Source: Mycobacteroides franklinii (lineage in GTDB: Bacteria; Actinomycetota; Actinomycetes; Mycobacteriales; Mycobacteriaceae). Taken from it: a DNA stretch of 64,000 nucleotides. Every line of letters begins with the position of its first letter. The first letter of the stretch is position 1. Both the position numbers and the translations under genes were made by a program. Location of the stretch: contig NZ_MAFQ01000017.1 in NCBI RefSeq assembly GCF_002013895.1, positions 54,325 through 118,324 on the forward strand. Direction: 5' to 3'. Shown here in pieces: positions 55,536 to 63,802 of the stretch. Below the pieces are notes generated by a model. The model ran no database searches. It worked only from the letters and a program-made list of their open reading frames with translations, and was not told the DNA's origin.

Positions 55536-56315
55536 ATGTGCGGACGGTACGCGGTGACGATCGACCCGGCGCTGCTCGCCGCGGAGATCGACGCGGTCGA
55601 CGAGATAAGCACCACGAGTCGGGCCCCGGGTTCCGCGCAGCAGCTCCCCACCATCCCGAACTACAACGTCGCACCCACGGACCCGGTGCTCACGGTGGTG
55701 GCACGGCATCGGGAGCCCGGCGACGTTCCCACCCGTCGAGTGCGCGCGATGCGCTGGGGGCTGGTGCCTAACTGGGCCAAGGCCCGCGAGGACGGCCGCC
55801 CAGAGTCCAAGGGGGCCCCGTTGATCAATGCCCGGGCGGAAACTCTCACCACGGCCGCCACCTTCCGTCTCGCGGCCCGGTCCAAGCGGTGTCTAGTGCC
55901 GATGGACGGCTGGTACGAGTGGCGCAAAGCAGAAGGCGCCAAGACCGCCTTCTATATGAATGGGCGCGACGGGAAGAGGTTGTTCGCGGCGGGACTGTGG
56001 TCCGCGTGGAAACCCGCCGGCCGGCAAGGGCGCGATGCGGCTCCTCTGCTCAGCTGCACGATCGTCACCACTGACGCGGTCGGCCCGTTGCAGGAGATCC
56101 ACGACCGCATGCCACTGATGCTCGGTGCCGATACCTGGGACCGCTGGCTGGACCCCGATCGCGAGCTGGATCAAAGCCTTCTGCAGGGCACGGCAACCGG
56201 CATCGACACTCGGCAGGTGTCATCGCTCGTCAACAGCGTCGCGAACAATGGTCCGGAGCTGCTCGTGCCGGACGACGGATCCCCGGCCGTGGGGCAGCAG
56301 ATCACCCTGCTGTGA
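55536..56315 (+). CDS. abasic site processing protein (SRAP/HMCES/YedK)
   Basis: The 259-residue protein protects abasic sites in single-stranded DNA by forming a thiazolidine link through Cys2. The N-terminus MCGRYAV provides that Cys after Met removal. Other conserved residues are YNVAPTDPV, LINARAETL (Asn and Glu), RCLVPMDGWYEW and IHDRMPLML (His). ATG 55536 is fixed by the need for Cys2. Matches Rv3226c, divergent from aroA. Confidence 0.94.
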   Translation: MCGRYAVTIDPALLAAEIDAVDEISTTSRAPGSAQQLPTIPNYNVAPTDPVLTVVARHREPGDVPTRRVRAMRWGLVPNWAKAREDGRPESKGAPLINARAETLTTAATFRLAARSKRCLVPMDGWYEWRKAEGAKTAFYMNGRDGKRLFAAGLWSAWKPAGRQGRDAAPLLSCTIVTTDAVGPLQEIHDRMPLMLGADTWDRWLDPDRELDQSLLQGTATGIDTRQVSSLVNSVANNGPELLVPDDGSPAVGQQITLL

Positions 56316-56808
56316 CGGGTGCTGTCACCGCGTTGGTGAGCCCGATCAGATCGTCCGGTGCCAGCGCCATCTGTAGTCCGCGCTTTCCGGCGCTGCACAG
56401 GATGCGTTCCCATGTCAGGGCAGACGAATCGATCACGGTGGGCAGCCGTTTGCGCTGTCCCAGGGGCGAGATCCCGCCGACCACGTAACCAGAACTGCGT
56501 TCGGCGGCCGCAGGATCGGCCATGGTGGCCTTGGCCCGGCCGAGGGCGGCCGCGACGGCCTTGAGCGACAGCGTCGCGGGTACCGGAATGACCGCGACCG
56601 CCAGATCAGATCCGCGATCCAGCGAGATCAGCAGTGTCTTGAAGATCTGCTCGGGAACCAATCCGGAGCCCGCCAGCGCGCGCACCGCCTCGTCACCAAA
56701 CGCGTGCTCCCCGGGGCGGTGCTCATAGGGCAGCAGTTCGTAGTCAACTGCGGCAGCGATCAATGCGGCGACTGCCGGAGTGGCAGCTTTGACGGCCTTG
56801 GAACCCAC
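56302..56808 (-). CDS. ybaK: Cys-tRNA(Pro)/Cys-tRNA(Cys) deacylase, YbaK/EbsC family
   Basis: A 168-residue editing domain of the YbaK family, which hydrolyses Cys-tRNA(Pro). Features are the N-terminal KAATPAVAAL, the FKTLLISLDRGSDLAVAVIPV strand with the essential Lys, and the glycine-rich YVVGGISPLGQRKRLPTVID. GTG 56808 gives the family N-terminus; a longer open frame to 56916 would include the LRASGSS motif but has no start near it. It is divergent from sigH and its end overlaps the HMCES gene by 14 bases. Confidence 0.88.
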   Translation of the reverse strand: MGSKAVKAATPAVAALIAAAVDYELLPYEHRPGEHAFGDEAVRALAGSGLVPEQIFKTLLISLDRGSDLAVAVIPVPATLSLKAVAAALGRAKATMADPAAAERSSGYVVGGISPLGQRKRLPTVIDSSALTWERILCSAGKRGLQMALAPDDLIGLTNAVTAPVTAG

Positions 56809-56830
56809 AACTGGGACACTAGTGGGCGGC

Positions 56831-56851
56831 GATGAGCCGCTTGCGCGAAGA
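56831..56851 (-). repeat. copy of recurrent start-proximal motif
   Basis: The minus strand carries CTTCGCGCAAGCGGCTCATC, identical over 20 bases to the purK copy, 23 bases before the ybaK start. In the ybaK frame it reads LRASGSS, although no start codon lies close upstream. Confidence 0.5.
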
Positions 56852-56900
56852 TCATCGGACTGGGTCCAGTGAATTTCGAGTTGACAGTCGAGATACTTTG

Positions 56901-56927
56901 GGAAATACCCCGGCATGTATCGGTGTT
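56901..56927 (+). promoter_or_regulatory. candidate SigH-type promoter for sigH
   Basis: GGAAAT and GTT are separated by 18 bases, close to the SigH consensus GGAAYA-N16-20-GTT. SigH is autoregulated in mycobacteria. The leader to GTG 57060 would be about 125 bases. Confidence 0.4.
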
Positions 56928-57059
56928 GAGATGTCTGTCCGCAGCGAGCGGACTATGGTCCTCAACACGGAAGGGGTATTGCAGGTGACAATGGCGTGCC
57001 TCGAACGTCCGATGTCGGTGCCGATCCGTATGGTCGGTGTCGCTACCGAAAGGACCGCC

Positions 57060-57692
57060 GTGACAGAGACTGCAGATCCCACCAATCAGCCGATTCATGT
57101 GGAGACTGAGGCCGAGCGGGTCGCGCGGTTCGAACGTGACGCATTACCCCTGCTGGACCAGCTCTATGGTGCTGCCTTGCGGATGACGAGAAATCCCGCG
57201 GACGCCGAGGACCTGGTGCAGGAGACGATGGTCAAGGCATATGCCGGGTTCGGGACCTTCAAAGAAGGCACCAATCTGAAGGCGTGGCTGTACCGCATTC
57301 TGACCAACACGTACATCAACATCTATCGCAAGAAGCAGCGTCAGCCGGCGGAGTATCCGACCGAGGAAATCACTGACTGGCAGCTGGCCGCGAACGCAGA
57401 GCACACCTCTACGGGGCTGCGGTCAGCGGAGATCGAAGCGCTCGATGGACTGCCTGACGATGAAATCAAAGAGGCGTTGAATAAGCTGCCGGAAGAATTC
57501 CGGATGGCCGTGTACTACGCGGACGTCGAAGGCTTCCCGTACAAGGAGATCGCCGAGATCATGGACACCCCGATCGGCACGGTCATGTCGCGTTTGCACC
57601 GCGGCCGTCGTCAGCTGCGCGAATTGCTGTCTGAAGTGGCCAAAGACCGTGGCTTCCTGCGCAACAATGAGTTGGCGGAGGGTCGGGCATGA
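57060..57692 (+). CDS. sigH: RNA polymerase ECF sigma factor SigH
   Basis: SigH directs the oxidative and heat stress response (thioredoxins, clp genes, sigB, sigE). The 210-residue protein has region 2 (about 35-100: MTRNPADAEDLVQETMVKAYAGFGTF; LKAWLYRILTNTYIN) and region 4 (about 140-195: LPEEFRMAVYYADVEGFPYKEIAEIMDTPIGTVMSRLHRGRRQLR). GTG 57060 has AAAGGA five bases upstream and gives a family-like length; the frame is open to 56832. It is coupled to rshA by ATGA. Matches Rv3223c. Confidence 0.95.
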   Translation: MTETADPTNQPIHVETEAERVARFERDALPLLDQLYGAALRMTRNPADAEDLVQETMVKAYAGFGTFKEGTNLKAWLYRILTNTYINIYRKKQRQPAEYPTEEITDWQLAANAEHTSTGLRSAEIEALDGLPDDEIKEALNKLPEEFRMAVYYADVEGFPYKEIAEIMDTPIGTVMSRLHRGRRQLRELLSEVAKDRGFLRNNELAEGRA

Positions 57693-57997
57693 GCGACGGT
57701 GGACTCAAGAAGGGCCTCGAGAAGAGCGGCAACTGCGAGGTATCGGGTTGCGCTGAGGTAATTGCGGAGGTGTGGACCCTCCTCGACGGTGAATGCAGCC
57801 CGGAGAGCAGTGCTCGACTGCGCCATCATCTCGAAGAGTGCCCGGGCTGCCTGCAGCATTACGGCATTGAAGAGCAGATCAAGACACTCGTAGCCCGCAA
57901 GTGCGGTGGAGAAAAGGCACCTGACGGGCTACGTGAGCGTCTTAAGTTGAAGATCAGCCAGACCACTGTCATCGAGCAGCGGGCTGAAAACTCCTAG
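57689..57997 (+). CDS. rshA: zinc-binding anti-sigma factor RshA
   Basis: A 102-residue ZAS-family anti-sigma factor that holds SigH inactive in reducing conditions. It has the redox motif HxxxCxxC at H47-C51-C54 (HLEECPGC) and further Cys at 16, 21, 36 and near 71. Disulfide formation releases SigH. The ATG overlaps the sigH stop. Matches Rv3221A, and the length is nearly identical. Confidence 0.94.
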   Translation: MSDGGLKKGLEKSGNCEVSGCAEVIAEVWTLLDGECSPESSARLRHHLEECPGCLQHYGIEEQIKTLVARKCGGEKAPDGLRERLKLKISQTTVIEQRAENS

Positions 57998-58000
57998 CGA

Positions 58001-58075
58001 CTAGCTGTTGGGACGCTTGCCGTGGTTGGCGGCGTTGTGCTTGCGGCTGCGCTTCTTACGACCACGCTTGGCCAT
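58001..58075 (-). CDS. 50S ribosomal protein bL37
   Basis: A 24-residue, extremely basic peptide beginning MAKRGRKKRSRKHNAANHGK and ending RPNS. This is the actinobacterial ribosomal protein bL37, recognised first in mycobacterial ribosome structures and often missed in annotation. TAAGGAGA lies six to seven bases before ATG 58075. It is convergent with rshA, three bases between the stops, and divergent from the biotinyl protein gene. Confidence 0.88.
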   Translation of the reverse strand: MAKRGRKKRSRKHNAANHGKRPNS

Positions 58076-58266
58076 GGGAATCTCCTTAGCGATCTGATGG
58101 GTTCCGGGGGTGAACCCGGCTGACAGGCCAGCTGCGCGTGGTGCGCGCTGGTGTGTATACCCAGTCTCTCATGCCGGTAAGGGTGGTTGAACGCGTGGAT
58201 GCCCTACGTGTGGTTCGATACTGAGGACCGGTAACCGGATGTTGACGAGAGCGAGGTGGCGCGCAG

Positions 58267-58485
58267 GTGGCCGAGGAAGTACACGCCGAGATCGTGGCCA
58301 GCGTGCTGGAAGTACTCGTCAAGAAGGGTGACGCGATCGCCGTGGGCGACACCATCGTGCTGCTGGAGTCCATGAAGATGGAGATTCCGGTGCTGGCCGA
58401 GGTGGCGGGAACCATCGGCGACGTGAGTGTTTCGGTGGGCGACGTCATCCAGGCCGGCGACTTAATCGCCGTCATCGACGACTAG
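58267..58485 (+). CDS. biotin/lipoyl attachment domain protein (TB7.3-like)
   Basis: The 72-residue protein is a single biotinyl domain with the attachment motif ESMKMEIPV, Lys near residue 37. Rv3221c (TB7.3) is the homologue. It is a stand-alone carrier with no carboxylase domain, and its partner enzyme is unknown; BirA at the start of this window would biotinylate it. GTG start. pdtaS starts 11 bases downstream. Confidence 0.93.
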   Translation: MAEEVHAEIVASVLEVLVKKGDAIAVGDTIVLLESMKMEIPVLAEVAGTIGDVSVSVGDVIQAGDLIAVIDD

Positions 58486-58496
58486 ATCGCCACCGG

Positions 58497-59987
58497 ATGT
58501 CCACTCTCGGTGATCTCCTTGCCGAGCACACCATGCTGCCGGGTGATGCCGTCGATCACCTGCACGCCGTGGTCGCCGAATGGCAACTGCTGGCCGACCT
58601 TTCCTTCGCCGATTACCTGATGTGGGTGCCCCGCGAGGACGATGCCTTCGTCTGCGTCGCGCAGTGCCGGCCCAACACCGCACCCACCATCATCGATAAC
58701 GACGCAGTCGGCACTATTGCCAAAATTGCGGACGTTCCGTTGGTGGAGGCGGCGTTTACCTCGGGTGCCATTGAGCGCGAGAGCGACTCGGACCTGACCG
58801 AGCATGCCTCCGAGCTGAACGTGGAAGCGGTCCCGGTGCGCTGCGGCGACCGGACTGTCGCGGTGTTGACTCACCAAACAGCCTTGGCCTCCAGGCTCAA
58901 GAAGGGCACGCTCGAACGGGCCTATCTGGAATGCGCGGGCGACCTGCTGCTGATGCTCACCGAGGGCACCTTCCCGAATGTGGCGGACCAGGCGATGTCT
59001 CGGTCCAGCCCGCGTGTGGGGGACGGGTTCATTCGCCTCGACGTCTCCGGTGGAGTCAGGTATGCCAGCCCCAACGCTCTGTCGGCCTATCACCGCATGG
59101 GTCTGGCCAGTGATTTGCAGGGCCACAACCTCATGGATGTCACCAAACCACTGATCTCTGACTCCTTTGAGGGCCAAGAACTGGCGGCGCACATCCGTGA
59201 CGTGCTCGCCGGCGGCCCCAGCATGCGTATGGAGGTCGATGCGGGCGGTGCCGCGGTGCTGATCCGCACGTTGCCGCTCATCGCGCGCGGTACCTCCGAG
59301 GGGGCGCTGCTGCTCACCCGGGATGTGACCGAGGTCAAACGTCGCGACCGGGCGCTGCTGTCCAAGGACGCCACGATTCGCGAGATCCACCACCGGGTGA
59401 AGAACAACCTGCAGACCGTGGCGGCGCTGCTGCGCCTGCAGGCTCGCCGCACCCCCAATGACGAAGCCCGCGAAGCACTTTTCGAATCGGTGCGCCGGGT
59501 GTCGTCCATCGCGCTGGTTCACGACGCCTTGTCGATGTCGGTGGATGAGGAAGTCAACCTCGACGAGGTGATCGACCGGATCATGCCGATCATGACCGAC
59601 GTCGCGACCGTGGACACCAAGGTGCGTGTCTCACGGGAGGGCGCGCTCGGCGTGCTCGACTCCGACCGCGCGACACCGCTGATCATGGTGATCACCGAGC
59701 TGGTGCAAAACGCCATCGAGCATGCCTTCGAGGAGGGCGCTCAGGGGCAGGTGATCATCAGGGCGGAACGGTCGGCACGCTGGCTCGACGTCGTGGTGCA
59801 TGACGACGGCCGCGGACTACCCGACGGATTCAGCGTGGAGACCTCGGATCGGCTGGGATTGCAGATCGTGAGGACGTTGGTATCGGCGGAGATCGACGGA
59901 TCGCTGGATATGCGCAGCGATCCCGAGGGCGGAACAAATGCGGTGCTGCGGGTTCCGTTAGGTCGACGTGCCCGCTTGATGGCCTAG
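58497..59987 (+). CDS. pdtaS: sensor histidine kinase PdtaS
   Basis: A soluble kinase of 496 residues that phosphorylates the ANTAR RNA-binding regulator PdtaR and responds to c-di-GMP, copper and nitric oxide in mycobacteria. It has a GAF-like domain (about 1-150), a PAS domain (about 175-285), a HisKA_2 motif with H299 in EIHHRVKNNLQ, and an ATPase domain with ELVQNAIEHAFEEG and DDGRGLPDGF. Matches Rv3220c. A terminator follows. Confidence 0.94.
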   Translation: MSTLGDLLAEHTMLPGDAVDHLHAVVAEWQLLADLSFADYLMWVPREDDAFVCVAQCRPNTAPTIIDNDAVGTIAKIADVPLVEAAFTSGAIERESDSDLTEHASELNVEAVPVRCGDRTVAVLTHQTALASRLKKGTLERAYLECAGDLLLMLTEGTFPNVADQAMSRSSPRVGDGFIRLDVSGGVRYASPNALSAYHRMGLASDLQGHNLMDVTKPLISDSFEGQELAAHIRDVLAGGPSMRMEVDAGGAAVLIRTLPLIARGTSEGALLLTRDVTEVKRRDRALLSKDATIREIHHRVKNNLQTVAALLRLQARRTPNDEAREALFESVRRVSSIALVHDALSMSVDEEVNLDEVIDRIMPIMTDVATVDTKVRVSREGALGVLDSDRATPLIMVITELVQNAIEHAFEEGAQGQVIIRAERSARWLDVVVHDDGRGLPDGFSVETSDRLGLQIVRTLVSAEIDGSLDMRSDPEGGTNAVLRVPLGRRARLMA

Positions 59988-60021
59988 TTACACACCCGGG
60001 GCGACAGCCCTTCCACAGCAA

Positions 60022-60051
60022 AGAACCCGGCACCAAATTGTGCCGGGTTCT
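60022..60051. terminator. terminator between convergent pdtaS and whiB1
   Basis: AGAACCCGGCAC and GTGCCGGGTTCT give a perfect 12-pair stem with a six-base loop. It lies 34 bases after pdtaS and 14 bases after the whiB1 stop on the other strand, and can serve both. Confidence 0.7.
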
Positions 60052-60065
60052 GCTTGCTGCGGCGT

Positions 60066-60320
60066 TTAGACGGCGCTGCGGGCGCGAGCGCGGGCGTTGC
60101 GACGCTTGAGGGCGCGGCGCTCATCTTCACTGAGGCCACCCCACACACCGGCGTCCTGGCCCGACTCGAGCGCCCAGGTAAGGCATTCGGTCGTCACGGG
60201 ACAGCGGTTACAGACGAGCTTTGCGTCAGCGATCTGGGCAAGGGCCGGTCCGCTGTTCCCTACGGGGAAGAACAGTTCGGGATCCTCGTCGCGACAGACC
60301 GCCTTATGGCGCCAATCCAT
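60066..60320 (-). CDS. whiB1: WhiB1 iron-sulfur, NO-sensitive regulator
   Basis: The 84-residue protein is a WhiB regulator with four cluster Cys residues (C9, then C37-x2-C40-x5-C46), the GVWGGLSEDERR turn and a basic RRNARARARSAV tail. WhiB1 binds SigA, is essential in M. tuberculosis and reacts with nitric oxide. ATG 60320 (MDWRHKAVCRDEDPE) matches the homologue exactly in length. AAGGAG lies about nine bases upstream. A CRP-like site is at 60589-60604. Confidence 0.95.
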   Translation of the reverse strand: MDWRHKAVCRDEDPELFFPVGNSGPALAQIADAKLVCNRCPVTTECLTWALESGQDAGVWGGLSEDERRALKRRNARARARSAV

Positions 60321-60736
60321 AGTTGTGCACTCCTTTTTCATCGCGCGCGCCACAAGCGCACGAGATTAATGTTTTTCGGCTGTTAACGCGTGCGTACCAA
60401 ATGTTTCTGCACTGTTGCTTCCGATCGTTTCACAAGCTCAGCAGAAGTCAATAGCGTGAGTTAACACGTGGTCAATCTCACTCGGGGGTGGTGTCTGCAG
60501 ACGCCACATTCGTTTGTACTACACTTAACCGATCTGCGCCTTGAATCTGGCGAGATTCCCCCATTTTCCCAGGTGGCATGGTGCTACCCGTGAGTAACAT
60601 CACCGCCCGGCGAGACTCAACTACGTGAAGTAGTACATCCGATTTGATCAGAATGTGACATGCGCCGCGCTGCGCCTGTGAGTCGGCTGTATCTGGAACG
60701 GGCTGGCGCTCAACACTATTGCGCTGTGGGCAAGTC
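60321..60736 (-). promoter_or_regulatory. whiB1 upstream region
   Basis: No gene is seen in these 416 bases. On the minus strand TAATCT (60368-60363) is a -10 candidate about 40 bases before the start codon. GTCAAT occurs twice with a 24-base period (60447, 60471) beside GTGAG/CTCAC. GTGA-GTAACA-TCAC at 60590-60603 has the exact CRP half-site spacing. M. tuberculosis whiB1 is controlled by the cAMP receptor protein, so these sites are plausible. Confidence 0.35.
60589..60604. promoter_or_regulatory. CRP-like binding site upstream of whiB1
   Basis: CGTGAGTAACATCACC matches the TGTGA-N6-TCACA pattern at all eight inner half-site bases. It lies about 270 bases before whiB1. Confidence 0.35.
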
Positions 60737-60990
60737 TCAGGATGGGGCGCCGGCGGGTTTTGCCGGGGCTACCACGTCCAGAACATCGGGCACGGCGGTG
60801 AAGGTCAGATCACTGCGCATCCCAAGGAAATCGCCGTCGACCTGTGTGGCGATCGGCGCCGATGCGTGCACGCGCACCCACGCGACGTCGTCCTCGCGCA
60901 GCAGGTGCTTGCCCGCTGGTCGGTCGGGGCGCGGTGCTCCCACCATGTGGCGCACCAGGCGGAGGTTGGTTACAAGTCGTTGATCTACCT
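60737..60990 (-). pseudogene. C-terminal remnant of a diacylglycerol kinase-like lipid kinase
   Basis: The minus strand encodes LRLVRHMVG, HLLREDDVAWVRVHASAPI, ATQVDGDFLGMRSDLTFTAV, then PDVLDVVAP and a stop. This is the C-terminal end of the YegS/DAGK family (the QVDGDxLG motif), which normally has about 300 residues. In M. tuberculosis the full gene Rv3218 lies at this position upstream of whiB1. Here only about 80 codons remain, and no catalytic domain is found to the right, so the gene is truncated. Confidence 0.65.
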
Positions 60991-61313
60991 GCTTCTTGCC
61001 TGCATTCTCCCAGTGTGGCGCTGGTGAGCGTGAGCAAAGCTGGGTGAGCGTCAACGTACGTACTGAAGCCCGTACACGATCTATGGGGTTGTGCCGCCTC
61101 CCTCTGAGTGAAGTCTCTTCAGATGTTGTCATCGCCTGTGGAGCATGCAGCCAATGACGATCCGCTTGGCCTGCTCGTACTCGACCTAGGCGGTCTAGTG
61201 CTCCCGCGAGGGTGAACTTACGCCGCCCGACGCAGGCTGCGACCTCATGCCCAGAGTTCGCATTGCGCCTGGACTATCCACTATCCAACGGCTCTTCCCG
61301 ATCGCGTCCGGAA
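60991..61313. other. 323-base region without a supported gene
   Basis: This stretch lies between the lipid kinase remnant and the SDR gene. No frame has a ribosome site or recognisable family. The AGCGTGAGC/GGGTGAGCGTCAACG sequences near 61025-61055 are small repeats. It probably contains the junction of the foreign segment; no insertion sequence ends are visible. Confidence 0.35.
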
Positions 61314-61955
61314 TTACTGCCATGCAGGCTTGTCGGCGTCGGTGCCTGGCTTGTTTACTCCCAGTGAGCCGTGGAGTTCTTGTGAGGGATCGGTAATCAA
61401 TCGTACGACGAGTGCCGCGATGCTTTTTCGGGATACCTCGGTGCCTTTGAAAGGTTCTCCTTTTTGGGTGATCTCGTAGTCCACTTCGTCTTTGTCTGTA
61501 AGCCATGCGGGTCTGATGATTGTGTAGTCAAGGCGCGAAGACTCGATCACTTTCGCCGCTGCGGCGTAGGTTTCGAGATAGCCGCCGTCGAGCATCCGAT
61601 GGTTCCAACGGCCAAACTCGCCGGGGACTTCGTCGTAGATCCCTAGCGTCGAGATCCAAATGAGCCTTCGCACGCGAGCGCCCTCAAGTGCAGTGACGAC
61701 CCCACGCGCTTGGTCCACGATATCTTTACCGCCAAGGTTGGCATAGACGATGTCTTGTCCCGCGACCGCTTGTTTCAGGAGACTTCCGTTAAGGACATCA
61801 CCTTCTACTGCCGTTGCGCGGAGGTCGGGCAAGTCGTGCAAGCGTTGGTCGTTCCGTAGGTAGAGGGTGAGATTCACGCTCTCGTCGTGGAGCAGTTCGC
61901 GTACTACGATTTGCGCGATTCTGCCTCCGGCACCAAGTACAAGAACTCGTGTCAT
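61314..61955 (-). CDS. NAD(P)-binding SDR-like protein (NmrA/YwnB type)
   Basis: The 213-residue protein has the Rossmann loop VLVLGAGGRIAQIVVREL at 4-21, LRATAVEGDVLN, QDIVYANLGGKD and YTIIRPAWLTD, typical of atypical short-chain dehydrogenases that bind NAD(P) and reduce quinones or sense redox state. It lacks a clear YxxxK. AAGGAG precedes the ATG. Its base composition is poorer in GC than the neighbouring core genes. It follows acuI on the same strand after 206 bases. Confidence 0.85.
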   Translation of the reverse strand: MTRVLVLGAGGRIAQIVVRELLHDESVNLTLYLRNDQRLHDLPDLRATAVEGDVLNGSLLKQAVAGQDIVYANLGGKDIVDQARGVVTALEGARVRRLIWISTLGIYDEVPGEFGRWNHRMLDGGYLETYAAAAKVIESSRLDYTIIRPAWLTDKDEVDYEITQKGEPFKGTEVSRKSIAALVVRLITDPSQELHGSLGVNKPGTDADKPAWQ

Positions 61956-62161
61956 GAATGCTGCTCCTTCTGTCGTCGTGTGTGGTGGGCGTTATAAGCG
62001 GCGATCAAGGTATTTCCTACTCGGCCGAGTCCGGCACGACAGTTACTGGCGAGCTGGCGGCCCCTCGGTTGTGCTGATCGCATGCTGCGGGAGAGCACGT
62101 GCCTATCGTGCAGATAACCCGTCAGCTAGCGACTATCCCGCACTGCTCCAGCAAAGGGGAG

Positions 62162-63145
62162 TTAGCGATTCACGTCAACGATGATGCGGCCCCTCACTCG
62201 GCCCTCAAGAAGATCTGTTGAAGTGGAGATAGCGTCAGTGAGGCCGATCTCGTGGCTGATCTCGCCTAGGTGTCCGGTGTCGAGGTCGCTGCTCAGCCGG
62301 CCCCACGCTGTGACGCGTTTGGCGTGGGACTGCGTGACACTGTTGATACCCAACAGGCTCACTCCGCGCAGGATGAATGGCGCAACAGTGCTTGGGAATT
62401 CCATGCCTTGAGCCATGCCACACGCGGCGACGGCTCCCTCGGCACTGGTAGTGGCACACACATTGGCCAGTGTGTGGCTGCCCACGGAGTCGATAGCGCC
62501 GGCCCAGCGCTCGCTGCCCAAGGGGCGGCCCGGTTCGGCGAGTTCGGCTCGGTCGATCACCGTAGCCGCACCCAACCTCCGCAGATAGTCTGCCTCAGCG
62601 AGGCGGCCGGTTGCCGCGACGACCGTGTAGCCGTTGCTCGCGAGCAGCGTGACCGCGATGCTTCCGACGCCGCCACTGGCACCGGTGACGAGTACTTCGC
62701 CGTCGCTAGGGGTGACCCCGTGTTGTTCGAGTGCCATCAGGCAAAGCATCGCTGTATAGCCCGCAGTGCCGATGGCAGTGGCCTGCGCCTCGGTGAACGA
62801 GGGGGGGAGTGGCACTAGCCAGTCCGCCTGGAGCCGAGCGATCTGTGCAAGCCCTCCCCAGTGGGTCTCGCCCAGTCCCCAACCGTTCACCAGAACGTGA
62901 TCACCGGGTTTGTAGCGCGCGTCATTGCTGGCCTCAACGACGCCGGCTAAGTCGATTCCCGGGACCATCGGGAAGCGACGGACGACGGGGCCCCTACCGG
63001 TGATGGCCAGGGCGTCTTTGTAATTGAGGCTGCTGTATGCGACCCGGACGGTCACTTGCCCCTCAGGTAGGTCGTCGCTGCCGAGCCGCCGCATTTCCGC
63101 ACGGTAGTCCGTGTTGGTCTTCTCAACCACAATCGCGCTGAACAT
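62162..63145 (-). CDS. acuI: acrylyl-CoA reductase (NADPH)-like oxidoreductase, YhdH/AcuI family
   Basis: The 327-residue medium-chain dehydrogenase shows the family features VAYSSLNYKDALAITGRGPVVRRFPMVPGIDLAG, GWGLGETHWGGLAQ, and the NADPH loop VTGASGGVGSIAVTLLA. AcuI reduces toxic acryloyl-CoA to propionyl-CoA. ATG 63145 has GAAGGGAAT a few bases upstream; 14 bases separate it from the acuR stop. The acuR-acuI order is that of marine and soil proteobacteria that handle acrylate from DMSP. No DMSP lyase is visible in this window. Confidence 0.9.
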   Translation of the reverse strand: MFSAIVVEKTNTDYRAEMRRLGSDDLPEGQVTVRVAYSSLNYKDALAITGRGPVVRRFPMVPGIDLAGVVEASNDARYKPGDHVLVNGWGLGETHWGGLAQIARLQADWLVPLPPSFTEAQATAIGTAGYTAMLCLMALEQHGVTPSDGEVLVTGASGGVGSIAVTLLASNGYTVVAATGRLAEADYLRRLGAATVIDRAELAEPGRPLGSERWAGAIDSVGSHTLANVCATTSAEGAVAACGMAQGMEFPSTVAPFILRGVSLLGINSVTQSHAKRVTAWGRLSSDLDTGHLGEISHEIGLTDAISTSTDLLEGRVRGRIIVDVNR

Positions 63146-63159
63146 CGTATTCCCTTCTC

Positions 63160-63792
63160 CTACGCGCGGGCACATGCGAGGAATCCACTGAAAAACACGT
63201 CGAGCGGTTCGACTGTCCGAGCGAGTTTGGTGCGCAATACCGCTCCCTCCCAACCGATCCAGAAGAACCGTGATAGCGCGGCGCAGTCGGTGTCGGCCGG
63301 AAGATCTCCTACGTCAACGGCCAGTCGCAGGCAATCCTGTAAGCGCTGCTCCCAGTCCTCAAGTGTTTCTTCGAGTTTCGTGCGATAGCTCTCGGGAAGT
63401 GTCCGAACTTCTTGCCCAAGATTGCCAACAAGGCATCCACGATCAAACCTGTGTCTGGCCATTCCGGCTTTCGCGTCCTCGACGAAAAGGGTCAGACGTT
63501 GCAGTGGTGGCAGACTGTCGTCCAACAGCCAGCGATCAAGTTTGCGCGCGAAATACTCCGCGTAGCTCTGCAGCACCTCCAGACCGAATGCGTCTTTGCT
63601 GTCGAAGTAGTGATAAAACGAGCCCTTCGGTACATCGACGCGCTTGAGCACCGATTCAATACCTGTCGCAGTGAGGCCCTGCGCAGTCAGGATTTCCATC
63701 CCGCAGCGAAGCAATGCTCCCCGCGTGTCTTCGTGGTCACGGCTGACTTTTGGCGGCCGTCCACGACGAGGCCGGACAATGGGAGCGCTCAT
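63160..63792 (-). CDS. acuR: TetR family regulator, AcuR-like
   Basis: The 210-residue protein has a basic start (RPRRGRPPKVSRDHEDTRGALL), a TetR helix-turn-helix at about 35-75 (GIESVLKRVDVPKGSFYHYFDSKDAF), and FARKLDRWLLDDSLPPLQRL plus RGCLVGNLGQE, features of AcuR-type repressors. AcuR in Rhodobacter represses acuI and is released by acrylate; that role here is inferred from sequence and pairing with acuI. An inverted repeat lies 11 bases upstream of the start. Confidence 0.88.
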   Translation of the reverse strand: MSAPIVRPRRGRPPKVSRDHEDTRGALLRCGMEILTAQGLTATGIESVLKRVDVPKGSFYHYFDSKDAFGLEVLQSYAEYFARKLDRWLLDDSLPPLQRLTLFVEDAKAGMARHRFDRGCLVGNLGQEVRTLPESYRTKLEETLEDWEQRLQDCLRLAVDVGDLPADTDCAALSRFFWIGWEGAVLRTKLARTVEPLDVFFSGFLACARA

Positions 63793-63802
63793 GGTGATGA
63801 GA

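Noticed and set aside
60660..61027. Plus-strand frames antisense to the lipid kinase remnant
   Set aside because: The minus-strand translation carries a recognisable DAGK C-terminus; the plus-strand frames do not resemble anything.
61195..61506. 103-codon minus-strand frame beside the SDR gene
   Set aside because: It overlaps the SDR gene in another frame and is Arg-rich without any family features; a transposase remnant was considered but no motif supports it.
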